From NCBI RefSeq assembly GCF_005222785.1, contig NZ_STGH01000001.1, forward strand, positions 310,001-374,000: 64,000 bases of DNA, given 5' to 3'. This DNA comes from Rhodobacter sp. SY28-1 (lineage in GTDB: Bacteria; Pseudomonadota; Alphaproteobacteria; Rhodobacterales; Rhodobacteraceae). Under the pieces are notes generated by a model. The model made no database searches. It was not told the DNA's origin and was given only the letters and a program-made list of their open reading frames with translations. The position numbers and the translations under genes are program-made. Of this stretch, positions 37,163-45,506 are shown one piece after another (the stretch's first letter is position 1; each line of letters starts with the position of its first letter).

Positions 37163-37728
37163 GGCAGGACGCCAGTGACCAGCCTGCGCAGGGCGTCCTG
37201 CCAAGTTTCGGGCGGATCACCCCGGTCGATGGCTAGTGCGGCGCGGTCGTAGGCGGCGGAAAGCAGCTTGGCCAGGGCCGCGGGTTCTTGCACCCCGGCT
37301 GCGCGCAGTCCGTCTTCCAGAGTCCTGCCTCCGGTGGCGGAGTCGATATCGGCAAGGATGTCCGGGGACAGAGCGGCGGGCGCTTCGACCAACATCAGCC
37401 GAGCCCGGCCCGGCTGGCGCATGGCAAGCAGAAAGGCCTCGCCTCCCTGGATCAAGGCCTCGGCAGGCGAAAGGCCCGGGGAGCCGCTTGATTCGATTGC
37501 CTGCGCGATGGCCTCGGCTTCGGTCCGGATGACAGCGGCGAAAAGCTCCTGCTTGTCCGCGAAGTGGTGGTAGAGCGCACCGCGCGTAACCCCGGCGGCG
37601 GCGACGATTTCGGGCGTGCCGGTGGCAGCGAAGCCCTTGTCGATGAAGAGTTTCCTGCCCGCGGCGATCAGCGCGGCGCGCATCGTGTCGCTGCGGTCCT
37701 TCTGCGAGCGTCTCGGGGCTTCTTGCAT
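37159..37728 (-). CDS. TetR/AcrR family repressor
   Basis: 189 residues. N-terminal [26 protein letters not shown] (about 32-54) and a divergent helical ligand domain. Start [17 protein letters not shown] (37728). It is divergent from a VOC-family gene with an operator candidate starting at the first base upstream of its start codon, so it should repress both itself and the VOC gene. Confidence 0.88.
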   Translation of the reverse strand: MQEAPRRSQKDRSDTMRAALIAAGRKLFIDKGFAATGTPEIVAAAGVTRGALYHHFADKQELFAAVIRTEAEAIAQAIESSGSPGLSPAEALIQGGEAFLLAMRQPGRARLMLVEAPAALSPDILADIDSATGGRTLEDGLRAAGVQEPAALAKLLSAAYDRAALAIDRGDPPETWQDALRRLVTGVLP

Positions 37729-37764
37729 ACATACAGCCTGTATGTTATTTACGTACACAGTGTA
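37729..37764. promoter_or_regulatory. TetR operator candidates
   Basis: ACATACAG-C-CTGTATGT (37729-37745) is a perfect 8-bp dyad next to the TetR start. A smaller dyad TACAC-A-GTGTA follows at 37754-37764. Typical length and placement for TetR-family autorepression. Confidence 0.75.
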
Positions 37765-37790
37765 TCGAACTTTGCAGGAAAGGGAAATCC

Positions 37791-38216
37791 ATGAAGGTGA
37801 CGAGCTACTATCCGGTGCTTCTGTCAGAGGATGTTGCGCGGGCGGCTGCGTTCTACATCGCGCATTTTCGCTTTCGGCCGCTGTATCAGGCGGATTGGTA
37901 TATCCATCTGCAATCGAGCGAAGACCCGAAGGTGAACTTGGGGCTGGTGGCGAAGGACCACGAGACGATCCCGGAAGTTGGGCGGGGACGGACGGGTGCG
38001 CTGCTGCTGAACTTCGAGGTCGAGGACGTGGATGGTCATTACGCTCGGCTGCAGGCCGACGGGGCGGTGATTGCGCTGGGCTTGCGGGATGAAGCATTCG
38101 GACAGCGGCATTTCATCGTCGAGGGACCCGATGGCGTGCTGATCGATATGATCCGGCCGATCCCGCCCAGTGGGGAACATGCAGCGCTTTACGCCGCCGA
38201 GGCCTTGCCGACCTGA
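37791..38216 (+). CDS. VOC family (glyoxalase/bleomycin-resistance-like) protein
   Basis: 141 residues with two beta-alpha-beta-beta-beta modules: [21 protein letters not shown] and [21 protein letters not shown], then [17 protein letters not shown]. The family includes metal-dependent dioxygenases, isomerases and antibiotic-binding proteins; no substrate can be inferred. AGGAAAGG precedes the ATG. Expected to be controlled by the divergent TetR. Confidence 0.8.
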   Translation: MKVTSYYPVLLSEDVARAAAFYIAHFRFRPLYQADWYIHLQSSEDPKVNLGLVAKDHETIPEVGRGRTGALLLNFEVEDVDGHYARLQADGAVIALGLRDEAFGQRHFIVEGPDGVLIDMIRPIPPSGEHAALYAAEALPT

Positions 38217-38277
38217 GCCTGATCTTGCATCACGGGGCCTTCGCCTTTAGCAGAGGGGCGTTTGCAGGAGAGGCGCG

Positions 38278-39360
38278 ATGGACGGGATCGACACGCTGAA
38301 GGCCAAGTATCTGGCGGCGGTGGCCGGTGCGGCGGATGAGGCCGGGCTGGAAGAGGTCCGCGTGGGCGCGCTGGGCAAGAAGGGCGAGATCTCGGCGCTG
38401 ATGGCCGGTCTTGGCAAGATGGACCCCGAGGCGCGGAAGGCCGCGGGGGCGAGCCTGAACGCGCTGAAGGACGAGATCGACGCGGCCTTGCGCGCGCGGA
38501 AGGTGGCGCTGGCTGATACCGCGCTGGATGAGCGGCTGAAGACGGAATGGCTGGACGTGACGCTGCCGGGACGGCCTCGTCCCCGTGGCACGGTGCATCC
38601 GGTGTCCCGGGTCATGGAAGAGCTGACGGCGATCTTTGCCGACATGGGCTTTTCGGTGGCCGAAGGGCCGCAGGTGGAATCCGACTGGTACAACTTTGAC
38701 GCCCTGAACATCCCGCCGGAACACCCCGCGCGGCAGGAGCACGATACGTTCTTCATGGCGCGCGCCGAGGGCGACAACCGCCCGCCGCATGTGCTGCGGA
38801 CCCATACGTCACCGGTCCAGATCCGGGCGATGATGGCGCAGGGGGCGCCGATCCGGGTGATTGCTCCCGGTCGGGTCTACCGGATGGACATGGACCAGAC
38901 GCATACGCCGATGTTCCACCAGGTCGAAGGGCTGGCGATTGATCGCAACATCTCGATGGCGAACCTGAAGTGGTGTCTGGAGGAGTTCTGCCGTGCCTTC
39001 TTCGAGGTGGACAAAGTGGAGCTGCGGTTCCGCGCGTCGCACTTCCCGTTCACGGAGCCTTCGGCGGAGGTCGATATTCGGTACTCCAACGTTGGTGGCC
39101 AGCTGAAGATCGGCGAAGGCGACAAGTGGATGGAGATCCTGGGCTCCGGCATGGTGCATCCGAAGGTTCTGCAGGCCGCGGGGGTGGACCCGACCCAATG
39201 GCAGGGCTTTGCCTTCGGCATGGGCATCGACCGGATCGCGATGCTGAAATACGGCATCCCCGACCTGCGGGCGTTTTTTGAGGCTGACCTGCGCTGGCTG
39301 CGCCACTACGGGTTCAGCGCGCTGGACGTGCCGGATCTGGCGGGGGGGCTGTCGGCCTGA
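38278..39360 (+). CDS. pheS: Phenylalanine-tRNA ligase alpha subunit
   Basis: 360-residue class II synthetase subunit. An N-terminal coiled coil (about 1-85) is followed by the catalytic core: [45 protein letters not shown], the motif 2 [22 protein letters not shown] and motif 3 [27 protein letters not shown] precedes the ATG. The partner pheT does not follow; a DUF4304-like gene does, starting at the base after the stop codon. Confidence 0.97.
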   Translation: MDGIDTLKAKYLAAVAGAADEAGLEEVRVGALGKKGEISALMAGLGKMDPEARKAAGASLNALKDEIDAALRARKVALADTALDERLKTEWLDVTLPGRPRPRGTVHPVSRVMEELTAIFADMGFSVAEGPQVESDWYNFDALNIPPEHPARQEHDTFFMARAEGDNRPPHVLRTHTSPVQIRAMMAQGAPIRVIAPGRVYRMDMDQTHTPMFHQVEGLAIDRNISMANLKWCLEEFCRAFFEVDKVELRFRASHFPFTEPSAEVDIRYSNVGGQLKIGEGDKWMEILGSGMVHPKVLQAAGVDPTQWQGFAFGMGIDRIAMLKYGIPDLRAFFEADLRWLRHYGFSALDVPDLAGGLSA

Positions 39361-39807
39361 ATGGACGACCCGGACCTTTCCGCGCGCCAGCATCTTGCCG
39401 CCAATGACCCGGCCTTTCCGGCGCGGCGGGAGGAGGCCTGGGGGCGGATCGTCGCGGCGCTGGACGGGGTGCTTGGGCCTGCGGGGTTTGTGCTGACCAA
39501 GACAACCTGGAGCCGGGTGACGGCGGCGGGGAAGTCTGCGGTGCATCTGCAGCGGGATCGTTATGGCTGGGATGTGCGGATCGTGCTGCGGTTTGTAACC
39601 CCGTCAGGCGAGGTTCCGGACCACGCGGACTGGCCGGGCGGCGAGGACGTGACTTTGGCGGAGTTCTTTGAGCAGCCGGTGAAGGACCCGGGGACCTTGG
39701 CCTTCATCGACGTGCTGGAACAGCCGGAGTGTCTGGATCAGGCGGTGAAAATCTTGCGTGAGCAGGTGCTGCCGTGGTTTGACGCGCTGCATTTTCCGCA
39801 AGGTTAG
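39361..39807 (+). CDS. DUF4304-like protein of unknown function
   Basis: 148 residues. The central part (GFVLTKTTWSRVTAAGKSAVHLQ then RYGWDVRIVLRFV) has the alternating pattern of DUF4304. The start ATG directly abuts the pheS TGA, so it is probably co-translated with pheS. The 3' end overlaps the convergent flavoprotein gene by 4 bp. Confidence 0.6.
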   Translation: MDDPDLSARQHLAANDPAFPARREEAWGRIVAALDGVLGPAGFVLTKTTWSRVTAAGKSAVHLQRDRYGWDVRIVLRFVTPSGEVPDHADWPGGEDVTLAEFFEQPVKDPGTLAFIDVLEQPECLDQAVKILREQVLPWFDALHFPQG

Positions 39808-40964
39808 AGACGAATCCGGCGCGCGGCGGCCTGTCCGGCCCGGCGGCCGGTGGCCCAGCAGGCGGTGAGGAGATAGCCGCCGGTCGGGGCCTCCCAGTCG
39901 AGCATTTCCCCACATGCGAAAGTGTTGGGAAGGGCTTTCAGCTCCAGGTCGGGGGTGAGGGCGTCCCAGGCGATGCCTCCGGCGACGCTGATGGCTTCGT
40001 CCAGCGGGCGGGGGCCCTTCAGCGGTATATACAGGTGCTTGAGCTGGGCGAAGGGCTCGGTCCGGGAGAATTCCATCACCAGGGCGATCTGTGTGCGGTC
40101 GAGGCCGAGCTTGCGCAGGCGGTTCGTTGTGCTGTCGCCGGGCTTCATCCTGGCGAGGCGCCGGGCGATTTCCTCTTGCGTCAGATCGGGGAGGAGGTCG
40201 AGGGTGAGTGTATATGCATCGCGCAGATACTTGTATATACTGTAGATACCACCACCCTCCAACCCTTTGGTCGAAATGATGAATTCGCCACGTTCGCGGT
40301 GTGGGCCTGCGATCAGGGCGACGCCTTTCACGGGTTGACCGAAGTATGGGGTCATATGAGGCGACCAGTCGACACGGAAGCCCATGTTGGCGGGTTTCCA
40401 ATTGGTGATCTGAACGCCCTTTGCGCGTAGCCACGGAACCCAGGCGCCATCGGAGCCGAGGCGCGACCAGCTGGCTCCGCCGAGGGCGAGGATGGTGAGC
40501 CTGGGAGTCAGCGTCTGAGGGCCGGTGGGGGTTTCGAAGGTTAGGGCGTCACCGTCAAAGCCGGTCCAGCGCCAGCGGGTGCGAAGCTCGACGCCTTGGG
40601 CGGTCAGGCGGTTCAGCCAGGCGCGGAGGAGGGGGGAGGCTTTCATCGCCACGGGGAAGACGCGGCCGGAGGAGCCTGTATATACGTCCTGGCCGAGGGC
40701 GCGGCACCAGTCCTGCACCTCTTGCGGGCCAAATTCCTTCAGGATGTGAAGGAGTTGCGGGGCGTCGTAGCGGGAGACGAAGAGTTCCCAGTCTTCATCC
40801 TTGGTGACGTTCAGGCCGGATTTCCCGGCCATCAGGAACTTGCGGGCGACGGTGGGCTTTGCCTCAAGCACCAGGGTTTGGATGCCTGCCTTCGCCAGTT
40901 CCTCGGCGGCCATCAGACCTGCGGGGCCTGCGCCGATGACGAGGGCCTCAGGCTGCGGGGGCAT
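39804..40964 (-). CDS. NAD(P)/FAD-dependent oxidoreductase (BaiN/HI0933-like, TIGR03862 type)
   Basis: 386-residue flavoprotein. Dinucleotide-binding GAGPAGLMAAEELAKAG (residues 11-27), MAGKSGLNVT, GRVFPVAMKAS, LALGGASWSRLGSDG and the C-terminal GGYLLTACWATGRRAG are family features. Substrate unknown. The gene contains the densest intragenic set of the GTA-NN-TAC elements (40025, 40210-40249, 40678). Its start overlaps the mscS-like stop by 17 bp. Confidence 0.85.
   Translation of the reverse strand: MPPQPEALVIGAGPAGLMAAEELAKAGIQTLVLEAKPTVARKFLMAGKSGLNVTKDEDWELFVSRYDAPQLLHILKEFGPQEVQDWCRALGQDVYTGSSGRVFPVAMKASPLLRAWLNRLTAQGVELRTRWRWTGFDGDALTFETPTGPQTLTPRLTILALGGASWSRLGSDGAWVPWLRAKGVQITNWKPANMGFRVDWSPHMTPYFGQPVKGVALIAGPHRERGEFIISTKGLEGGGIYSIYKYLRDAYTLTLDLLPDLTQEEIARRLARMKPGDSTTNRLRKLGLDRTQIALVMEFSRTEPFAQLKHLYIPLKGPRPLDEAISVAGGIAWDALTPDLELKALPNTFACGEMLDWEAPTGGYLLTACWATGRRAGQAAARRIRL
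40025..40032. repeat. Iterated palindrome GTATATAC in the flavoprotein gene
   Basis: Exact copy, read on the minus strand as CTG TAT ATA CCG (Leu-Tyr-Ile-Pro). Confidence 0.8.
40210..40249. repeat. Tandem group of iterated-palindrome elements in the flavoprotein gene
   Basis: GTATATGC (40210-40217), CAGATAC (40224), exact GTATATAC (40233-40240) and GTAGATAC (40242-40249) fall within 40 bp. On the coding strand this reads ATC TAC AGT ATA TAC AAG TAT (Ile-Tyr-Ser-Ile-Tyr-Lys-Tyr). Confidence 0.75.
40678..40685. repeat. Iterated palindrome GTATATAC in the flavoprotein gene
   Basis: Exact copy, read on the minus strand as GAC GTA TAT ACA GGC (Asp-Val-Tyr-Thr-Gly). Confidence 0.8.
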
Positions 40965-42240
40965 TGCGCAGTTCGACGACGCGGTGGGGGTAGGGCATGT
41001 CGATCCCGGCCTCTTTCAATGCGTTCCAGACGGCGAAAAGGACGGGGGAGCCGTATTTGTTTTTCCCGTCGTCGATGCCGGAAACCCAGTACTCGACGGC
41101 GAAGTCTATCGAGGACTCACCGAAGCCGCGAAGTTCGCAATCCGGGCCGTCGGGGGATTGCAGGACGAAGGGGAGTTTCGCTACGGCGCGCTCGATTATA
41201 TCGGGCACGAGATTTATGTCAGTCTCGTAAGAGACTGAAAACAGGGCCTCATAGCGGTTGGCGCTCCCCTGGTCGGAATAGTTCACCACGCGGGAGGTGA
41301 TGAAATGTTCGTTCGGGACGACGATCCATTTGCCGTCGAAGGTCTCCAGAATACATGCGCGGGCGGTCATCTTGACGATGGTACCCTTCTCGCCTCCGTC
41401 GAGTTCGACGTAGTCGCCGACAGTGGTCTGGCCTTCGAGAAGCAGGATGATACCGGAGACGAAGTTGGCGGCAATCTGTTGCAGGCCGAGGCCGATGCCG
41501 ACGCCCAAGGCACCGCCAAGGACGGCGACGGCGGTGAGGTCGATGCCCATGATCGACATGAGGAGGAGGAAGGCGGCACCGAAGATGGCGACTTCGCTGG
41601 CCTTGATGGCGAGTTCCCGGGTCGCGGGGCGGAGGTCGGGCTGCGCCTTGATGTAGCCGGTTGACTGACGGTTGGACCAGCCGCCGAGCCAGAAGAGGAG
41701 CGCCCCGGCGATCAGGCCGCGGATCAGGGCCAAGGCGGTGAACTGGATGTTGCCGAGGTTGACTTTGGCAGCGTCCAGGTAGGTCGTCACTTCATCCAGC
41801 AGGCCCAGCGCGTTCAGCGCCATGGCGGGGAGGAGGACGTAGCGACCCATCAATTTCAGGAAGCCCGGGGGCAGGACTTTGCGGACCAGTTCGAGCGCCG
41901 CGAGGAGGAGGAAGACGCGTTTGCCGAAGGCGATGACTTCTCCGGTCCCGAAGGTGGCGCGGGTCAGGCCCTCACCCACGGCGGTCAGGGCGTAGGCGAG
42001 GAGGGGGAGGAGGAGCGGCAGGAACTGCAGGGCAAAGCGGCGGAGGCGGGCGATGGGGTGCGTCGCCTCGGCCTTGGGGGTGAGGGCCTTTTCGACGGTC
42101 GGTTCAAGGCGGCGGGCGAGAAGGGTGGCGAGTATATACGCGGCGATGAGGAGACCGAACTGCATCAGGGCAGCAGGCGAGGAGAGCCAGCCGAGGGCGG
42201 TGACGGTCGCCTGATCCAGCCAGACTTGAAGGTTTTCCAT
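40948..42240 (-). CDS. MscS family mechanosensitive channel
   Basis: 430 residues with about five hydrophobic helices in the N-terminal half and the MscS pore helix and beta domain: VLGGALGVGIGLGLQQIAAN then FVSGIILLLEGQTTVGDYVEL, GEKGTIVKMTARACILETFDGKWIVVPNEHFITSRVVNYS. Releases solutes on hypo-osmotic shock. Contains one GTATATAC (42132-42139; Ala-Tyr-Ile-Leu). Starts 3 bp after the agmatinase-type gene's stop. Confidence 0.9.
   Translation of the reverse strand: MENLQVWLDQATVTALGWLSSPAALMQFGLLIAAYILATLLARRLEPTVEKALTPKAEATHPIARLRRFALQFLPLLLPLLAYALTAVGEGLTRATFGTGEVIAFGKRVFLLLAALELVRKVLPPGFLKLMGRYVLLPAMALNALGLLDEVTTYLDAAKVNLGNIQFTALALIRGLIAGALLFWLGGWSNRQSTGYIKAQPDLRPATRELAIKASEVAIFGAAFLLLMSIMGIDLTAVAVLGGALGVGIGLGLQQIAANFVSGIILLLEGQTTVGDYVELDGGEKGTIVKMTARACILETFDGKWIVVPNEHFITSRVVNYSDQGSANRYEALFSVSYETDINLVPDIIERAVAKLPFVLQSPDGPDCELRGFGESSIDFAVEYWVSGIDDGKNKYGSPVLFAVWNALKEAGIDMPYPHRVVELRNAPAA
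42132..42139. repeat. Iterated palindrome GTATATAC in the mscS-like gene
   Basis: Exact copy in a transmembrane helix codon run GCG TAT ATA CTC. Confidence 0.8.
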
Positions 42241-42243
42241 GTC

Positions 42244-43191
42244 TTAGCGTCTAGAGTTGTGCGCGATGCGCCCGATGGTATTCAGGAGGATCTGCGCGGC
42301 GAGGATCGTCGTGGTGCCGGAGTGGTCGTAGTCGGGGGCGACCTCGACCAGGTCGATGCCGATGATGTTGCCCTGTTTGGTCAGGCCGTCGATCAGTTCC
42401 AACACCTCGTAATACAAGAACCCGCCGTGCGAGGGGGTGCCGGTGCCGGGGGCGATGGAGGGGTCGAAGCCGTCGATGTCGATGGTCAGGTAGTAATCCA
42501 CCCCGCGCGGGATGCGGGCGAGGGTCGCCTCGATCCCCAGTTTGCGGATCTGGCGGACGGAGAGGATGTCGTCACCCATCGCGCGGGCAGCGTCGTAGCC
42601 GTCCTTGGCGGTGGAACTCACGTTGCGGATGCCCAAGGCGGTGATGCCCTTGACGTGGTCCTGTTCCGCGGCGCGGCGCATCGGGTTGCCGTGGCCGTGG
42701 CGGACTCCGTGCCGAACGTCGACGAAATCGAGGTGGGCGTCGATCTGGACGATGTGCAGGGGGCGACCTGCGAAGGCGCGGATGCAGGGGATGTTGATGG
42801 AGTGGTCGCCGCCAAGGACGACGGGGATCGCCCCGGCAGCAAGGATGGCGCGGACGCCGGTTTCGATGTTGGCATGGGAGGTTTCGGTGTCGGTGTGGAC
42901 GATGTCGGCATCGCCGATGTCCAGGATGCGGACGCCTTCCAGGTAGGTCACGTCGTCCTCATGGTCATAGGCCCCGGCGTGGCCGAAGGAAAAGAGGGTC
43001 GAGGCCTCACGGATGCCCCTTGGCCCAAAGCGGGCCCCGGCGCGGAACTGGGTGCCGAAATCGAAGGGTGCGCCGAGGATGGCAAAGTCGGCGTCGATCT
43101 TCGACCAGTCCGGTTCATAAGGGTTCTTGCCGAAGGTCGAGATGCCGACGAAAGGCAGGTTCAGGCGGCCTTTATCGTAGGCGTTCGTCAT
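42244..43191 (-). CDS. speB: Agmatinase-family ureohydrolase
   Basis: 315-residue binuclear manganese hydrolase. The metal ligands are in VVLGGDHSI, IDAHLDFVD and LTIDIDGFDPSIAPGTGTPSHGG. Members cleave agmatine, guanidinobutyrate or related guanidino compounds to urea; the sequence alone does not settle which. Its start overlaps the stop of the enoyl-CoA hydratase-like gene (ATGA) and it is followed by the channel gene, so these three form one unit. Confidence 0.88.
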   Translation of the reverse strand: MTNAYDKGRLNLPFVGISTFGKNPYEPDWSKIDADFAILGAPFDFGTQFRAGARFGPRGIREASTLFSFGHAGAYDHEDDVTYLEGVRILDIGDADIVHTDTETSHANIETGVRAILAAGAIPVVLGGDHSINIPCIRAFAGRPLHIVQIDAHLDFVDVRHGVRHGHGNPMRRAAEQDHVKGITALGIRNVSSTAKDGYDAARAMGDDILSVRQIRKLGIEATLARIPRGVDYYLTIDIDGFDPSIAPGTGTPSHGGFLYYEVLELIDGLTKQGNIIGIDLVEVAPDYDHSGTTTILAAQILLNTIGRIAHNSRR

Positions 43192-43811
43192 GGCGTATCC
43201 CCGTTTGTCATACGTTTCAGGGCGGCAACATGCCCCGGATCGGCCGAGAGCGCATGGTCGGCCAGCGACATGGCGGTGTCGATAAGGACATCGGGCGGGC
43301 AGATGCGGTCGATGAGGCTCCAGGAAAGGGCGGTTTCAGCGACGATCTTTTGACCCGCCAGCAGGATCATCTTCGCGCGCGAGGGGCCGACCAGAGCGGC
43401 CAGGCGACCGGGGTCCGAGGGCTGCGGGCGGTAGCCGAGGCGCATGACGGGGTAGAAGAAATTGGCCGAGGGCACGGCGATGCGGATGTCGCAGGCTAGG
43501 GCTGCGCCCATGGCTCCACCTGCAAGAGTGCCGTTCAGCGCGGCGATAGAAAGGCCGGGGAAGGCCGCGATCGCGGCTGAGGCAGCTTCCCAGGCAGGAG
43601 AGAGGCCGAGGCCGTTCTTCATGCCGTCAAGGTCGGCGCCAGCCGAGAAGACTTTACCCTCACCCGTTAGGATCAGGACCTTGGCGAATGCGGCGGCGTC
43701 AGAGGCGGCGAGGGCGAGGCTTTCCAGCATCTCCTCGGTCAGGGCATTGGCCCTTTCCGGGCGGGCGAGCGTAATGGTGCAGCAATCGGCTTCGTTCTGA
43801 ACCTTGATCAT
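43188..43811 (-). CDS. Enoyl-CoA hydratase/isomerase family protein
   Basis: 207 residues, shorter than the usual 255-260, so the C-terminal helical part is reduced. The crotonase core is clear: TITLARPERANALTEEML, GKVFSAGADLDGM (oxyanion hole) and ALNGTLAGGAMGAALACDIRIA. At the position of the first catalytic Glu (usually P-E-x-x-x-G) the protein reads PVMRLGY, so hydratase activity is doubtful; isomerase or thioesterase-like roles are possible. ATGA overlap with speB. Confidence 0.75.
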   Translation of the reverse strand: MIKVQNEADCCTITLARPERANALTEEMLESLALAASDAAAFAKVLILTGEGKVFSAGADLDGMKNGLGLSPAWEAASAAIAAFPGLSIAALNGTLAGGAMGAALACDIRIAVPSANFFYPVMRLGYRPQPSDPGRLAALVGPSRAKMILLAGQKIVAETALSWSLIDRICPPDVLIDTAMSLADHALSADPGHVAALKRMTNGDTP

Positions 43812-43917
43812 CCCCGCACCCTCTGGGTTTCCCGACCTGGAACCGGGGAATCCCTTGACGCCCCCGGGACGAGATAGAAAGGTTGCGGCAGTGAATTCAA
43901 CCCGAAAGGCATGCGCC

Positions 43918-45429
43918 ATGACCCGCGCCCTTACTTGTACCTCAGCCATTGGCCTTGTTTTCCTTGCCACCTCGGCCAGCGCCGATGTCACCCCGCAAGA
44001 CGTCTGGGCAAGCTGGCAGGCGATGCTGACCTCGGCCGGGCAGGAGCTGACGGTCGGGAACACGACGGACAGCGGCGGTGCAGTCGAGGTGACGGACGTG
44101 GCGGTCACGCAGAAGGACGCGATGGGGGGCAGCTCCTCGATCAGTTTCGACAAGCTGACGTTCACGGACAATGGCGACGGGACCGTCACGGTGGCGATGC
44201 CGGACAGCTATCCGCTGGCACTGGCCTTCCCGGACGAGGGCGACGGTCCGGGCTCGATGAAGCTGACCGTCAGCCAGCCGGGGATGAAGATCGTGGCGGG
44301 CGGCAGCGCGACCGAAACGAGCTATGACTTCACTGCGCCGAGCGTGACGATCAAGCTGGACGAGATCACCGATGAGGACGGCAAGGTGCTGGACACCCAG
44401 GCCGATATGGTGATGACCGAGGCGACGGCGAAGTATCTGGTCGCGCGCGATGGCGACAAGACTGACCTCGACATGACCTATGCAGCGAAGGGGGTGGTGC
44501 TGAACGTCTCGGGCACCGACACCTCGGATGGCGGTGGGCAGGGCAAAGGCACGGTGTCGCTGGCCGATCTGACCGGCACGACGAAGGGGAATTTCCTCGG
44601 CGCCGACATGATGGCGAATATGGCGGTGGCGCTGAATTCGGGCTTCACTCTCGACTCGACGATGAGCTTTGGCGCGATGCTGGCCGATCTGGACATCACC
44701 GAGGCCAGCGGGCCGACCAAAATGTCGGCGGTTGCCACCGGCGGCGGGTTCAATGTGGCGATGAACAAGGACCGGATGAGCTATGGCACGTCGCTGAACG
44801 GTGCCAAGTTCACCGTCTCGGGGGCGGAAATTCCGTTTCCGCAGGTCGAGCTGGCCTTTGCGGAAAGCGGGTTCAACGTGTTGATGCCGGTGTCGAAATC
44901 GGACAGCCCGCAGGACTTTTCCTTCCTGACCAAGCTGGTCGATTTCACGGTGTCCGAGGATATCTGGGCCATCGTCGACCCGGGTGCCGCACTGTCGCGC
45001 GAGCCTGCGACCGTGATTGTCGACCTGAAGGGCACCGGGTTCTGGAGCAAGGACATCATGGACCCGTTGGTGCAGATGGACGGGGTGGAGCCTCCGGGCG
45101 AGTTGCACAGTCTGGACCTGACGCAGGTTCTGGCCAAGGCGGCCGGGGCCGAGGTATCGGCGACCGGCGGGTTGAAGTTCGACAATACCGACCTTGCGAC
45201 CTTTGACGGCATGCCGCGGCCCGATGGCAAGATCACCATCGGGATCAAGGGAGCGAACCAGCTGGTCGACAACCTGATCGCGCTGGGCATCGTGTCGGAA
45301 GACGACGCGATGGGCTTCCGGATGGCGATGGCGATGTTCGCACGGCCCGGGGCGGGGCCGGATGAGTTGACCTCGGAGATCGAGTTCAAGGACGGCGGAC
45401 TGTTCGCCAACGGCCAGCAGCTGCAGTAA
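43918..45429 (+). CDS. DUF2125 family exported protein
   Basis: 503 residues. A signal peptide (MTRALTCTSAIGLVFLATSA, cleavage near SASAD) precedes a long beta-rich region without catalytic motifs, matching DUF2125 proteins of alphaproteobacteria. Extracytoplasmic; role unknown. ATG 43918 chosen because it opens the signal peptide; the frame extends further upstream over the divergent gene's start. Starts about 105 bp from the divergent enoyl-CoA hydratase gene. Confidence 0.75.
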   Translation: MTRALTCTSAIGLVFLATSASADVTPQDVWASWQAMLTSAGQELTVGNTTDSGGAVEVTDVAVTQKDAMGGSSSISFDKLTFTDNGDGTVTVAMPDSYPLALAFPDEGDGPGSMKLTVSQPGMKIVAGGSATETSYDFTAPSVTIKLDEITDEDGKVLDTQADMVMTEATAKYLVARDGDKTDLDMTYAAKGVVLNVSGTDTSDGGGQGKGTVSLADLTGTTKGNFLGADMMANMAVALNSGFTLDSTMSFGAMLADLDITEASGPTKMSAVATGGGFNVAMNKDRMSYGTSLNGAKFTVSGAEIPFPQVELAFAESGFNVLMPVSKSDSPQDFSFLTKLVDFTVSEDIWAIVDPGAALSREPATVIVDLKGTGFWSKDIMDPLVQMDGVEPPGELHSLDLTQVLAKAAGAEVSATGGLKFDNTDLATFDGMPRPDGKITIGIKGANQLVDNLIALGIVSEDDAMGFRMAMAMFARPGAGPDELTSEIEFKDGGLFANGQQLQ

Positions 45430-45506
45430 CGCATCGAATTGCCCCGCGACCTTGCGAAGGGTCGCGGGTGGGGCTACCTGATCCGCAGACCATATGGGAC
45501 AGTGTG

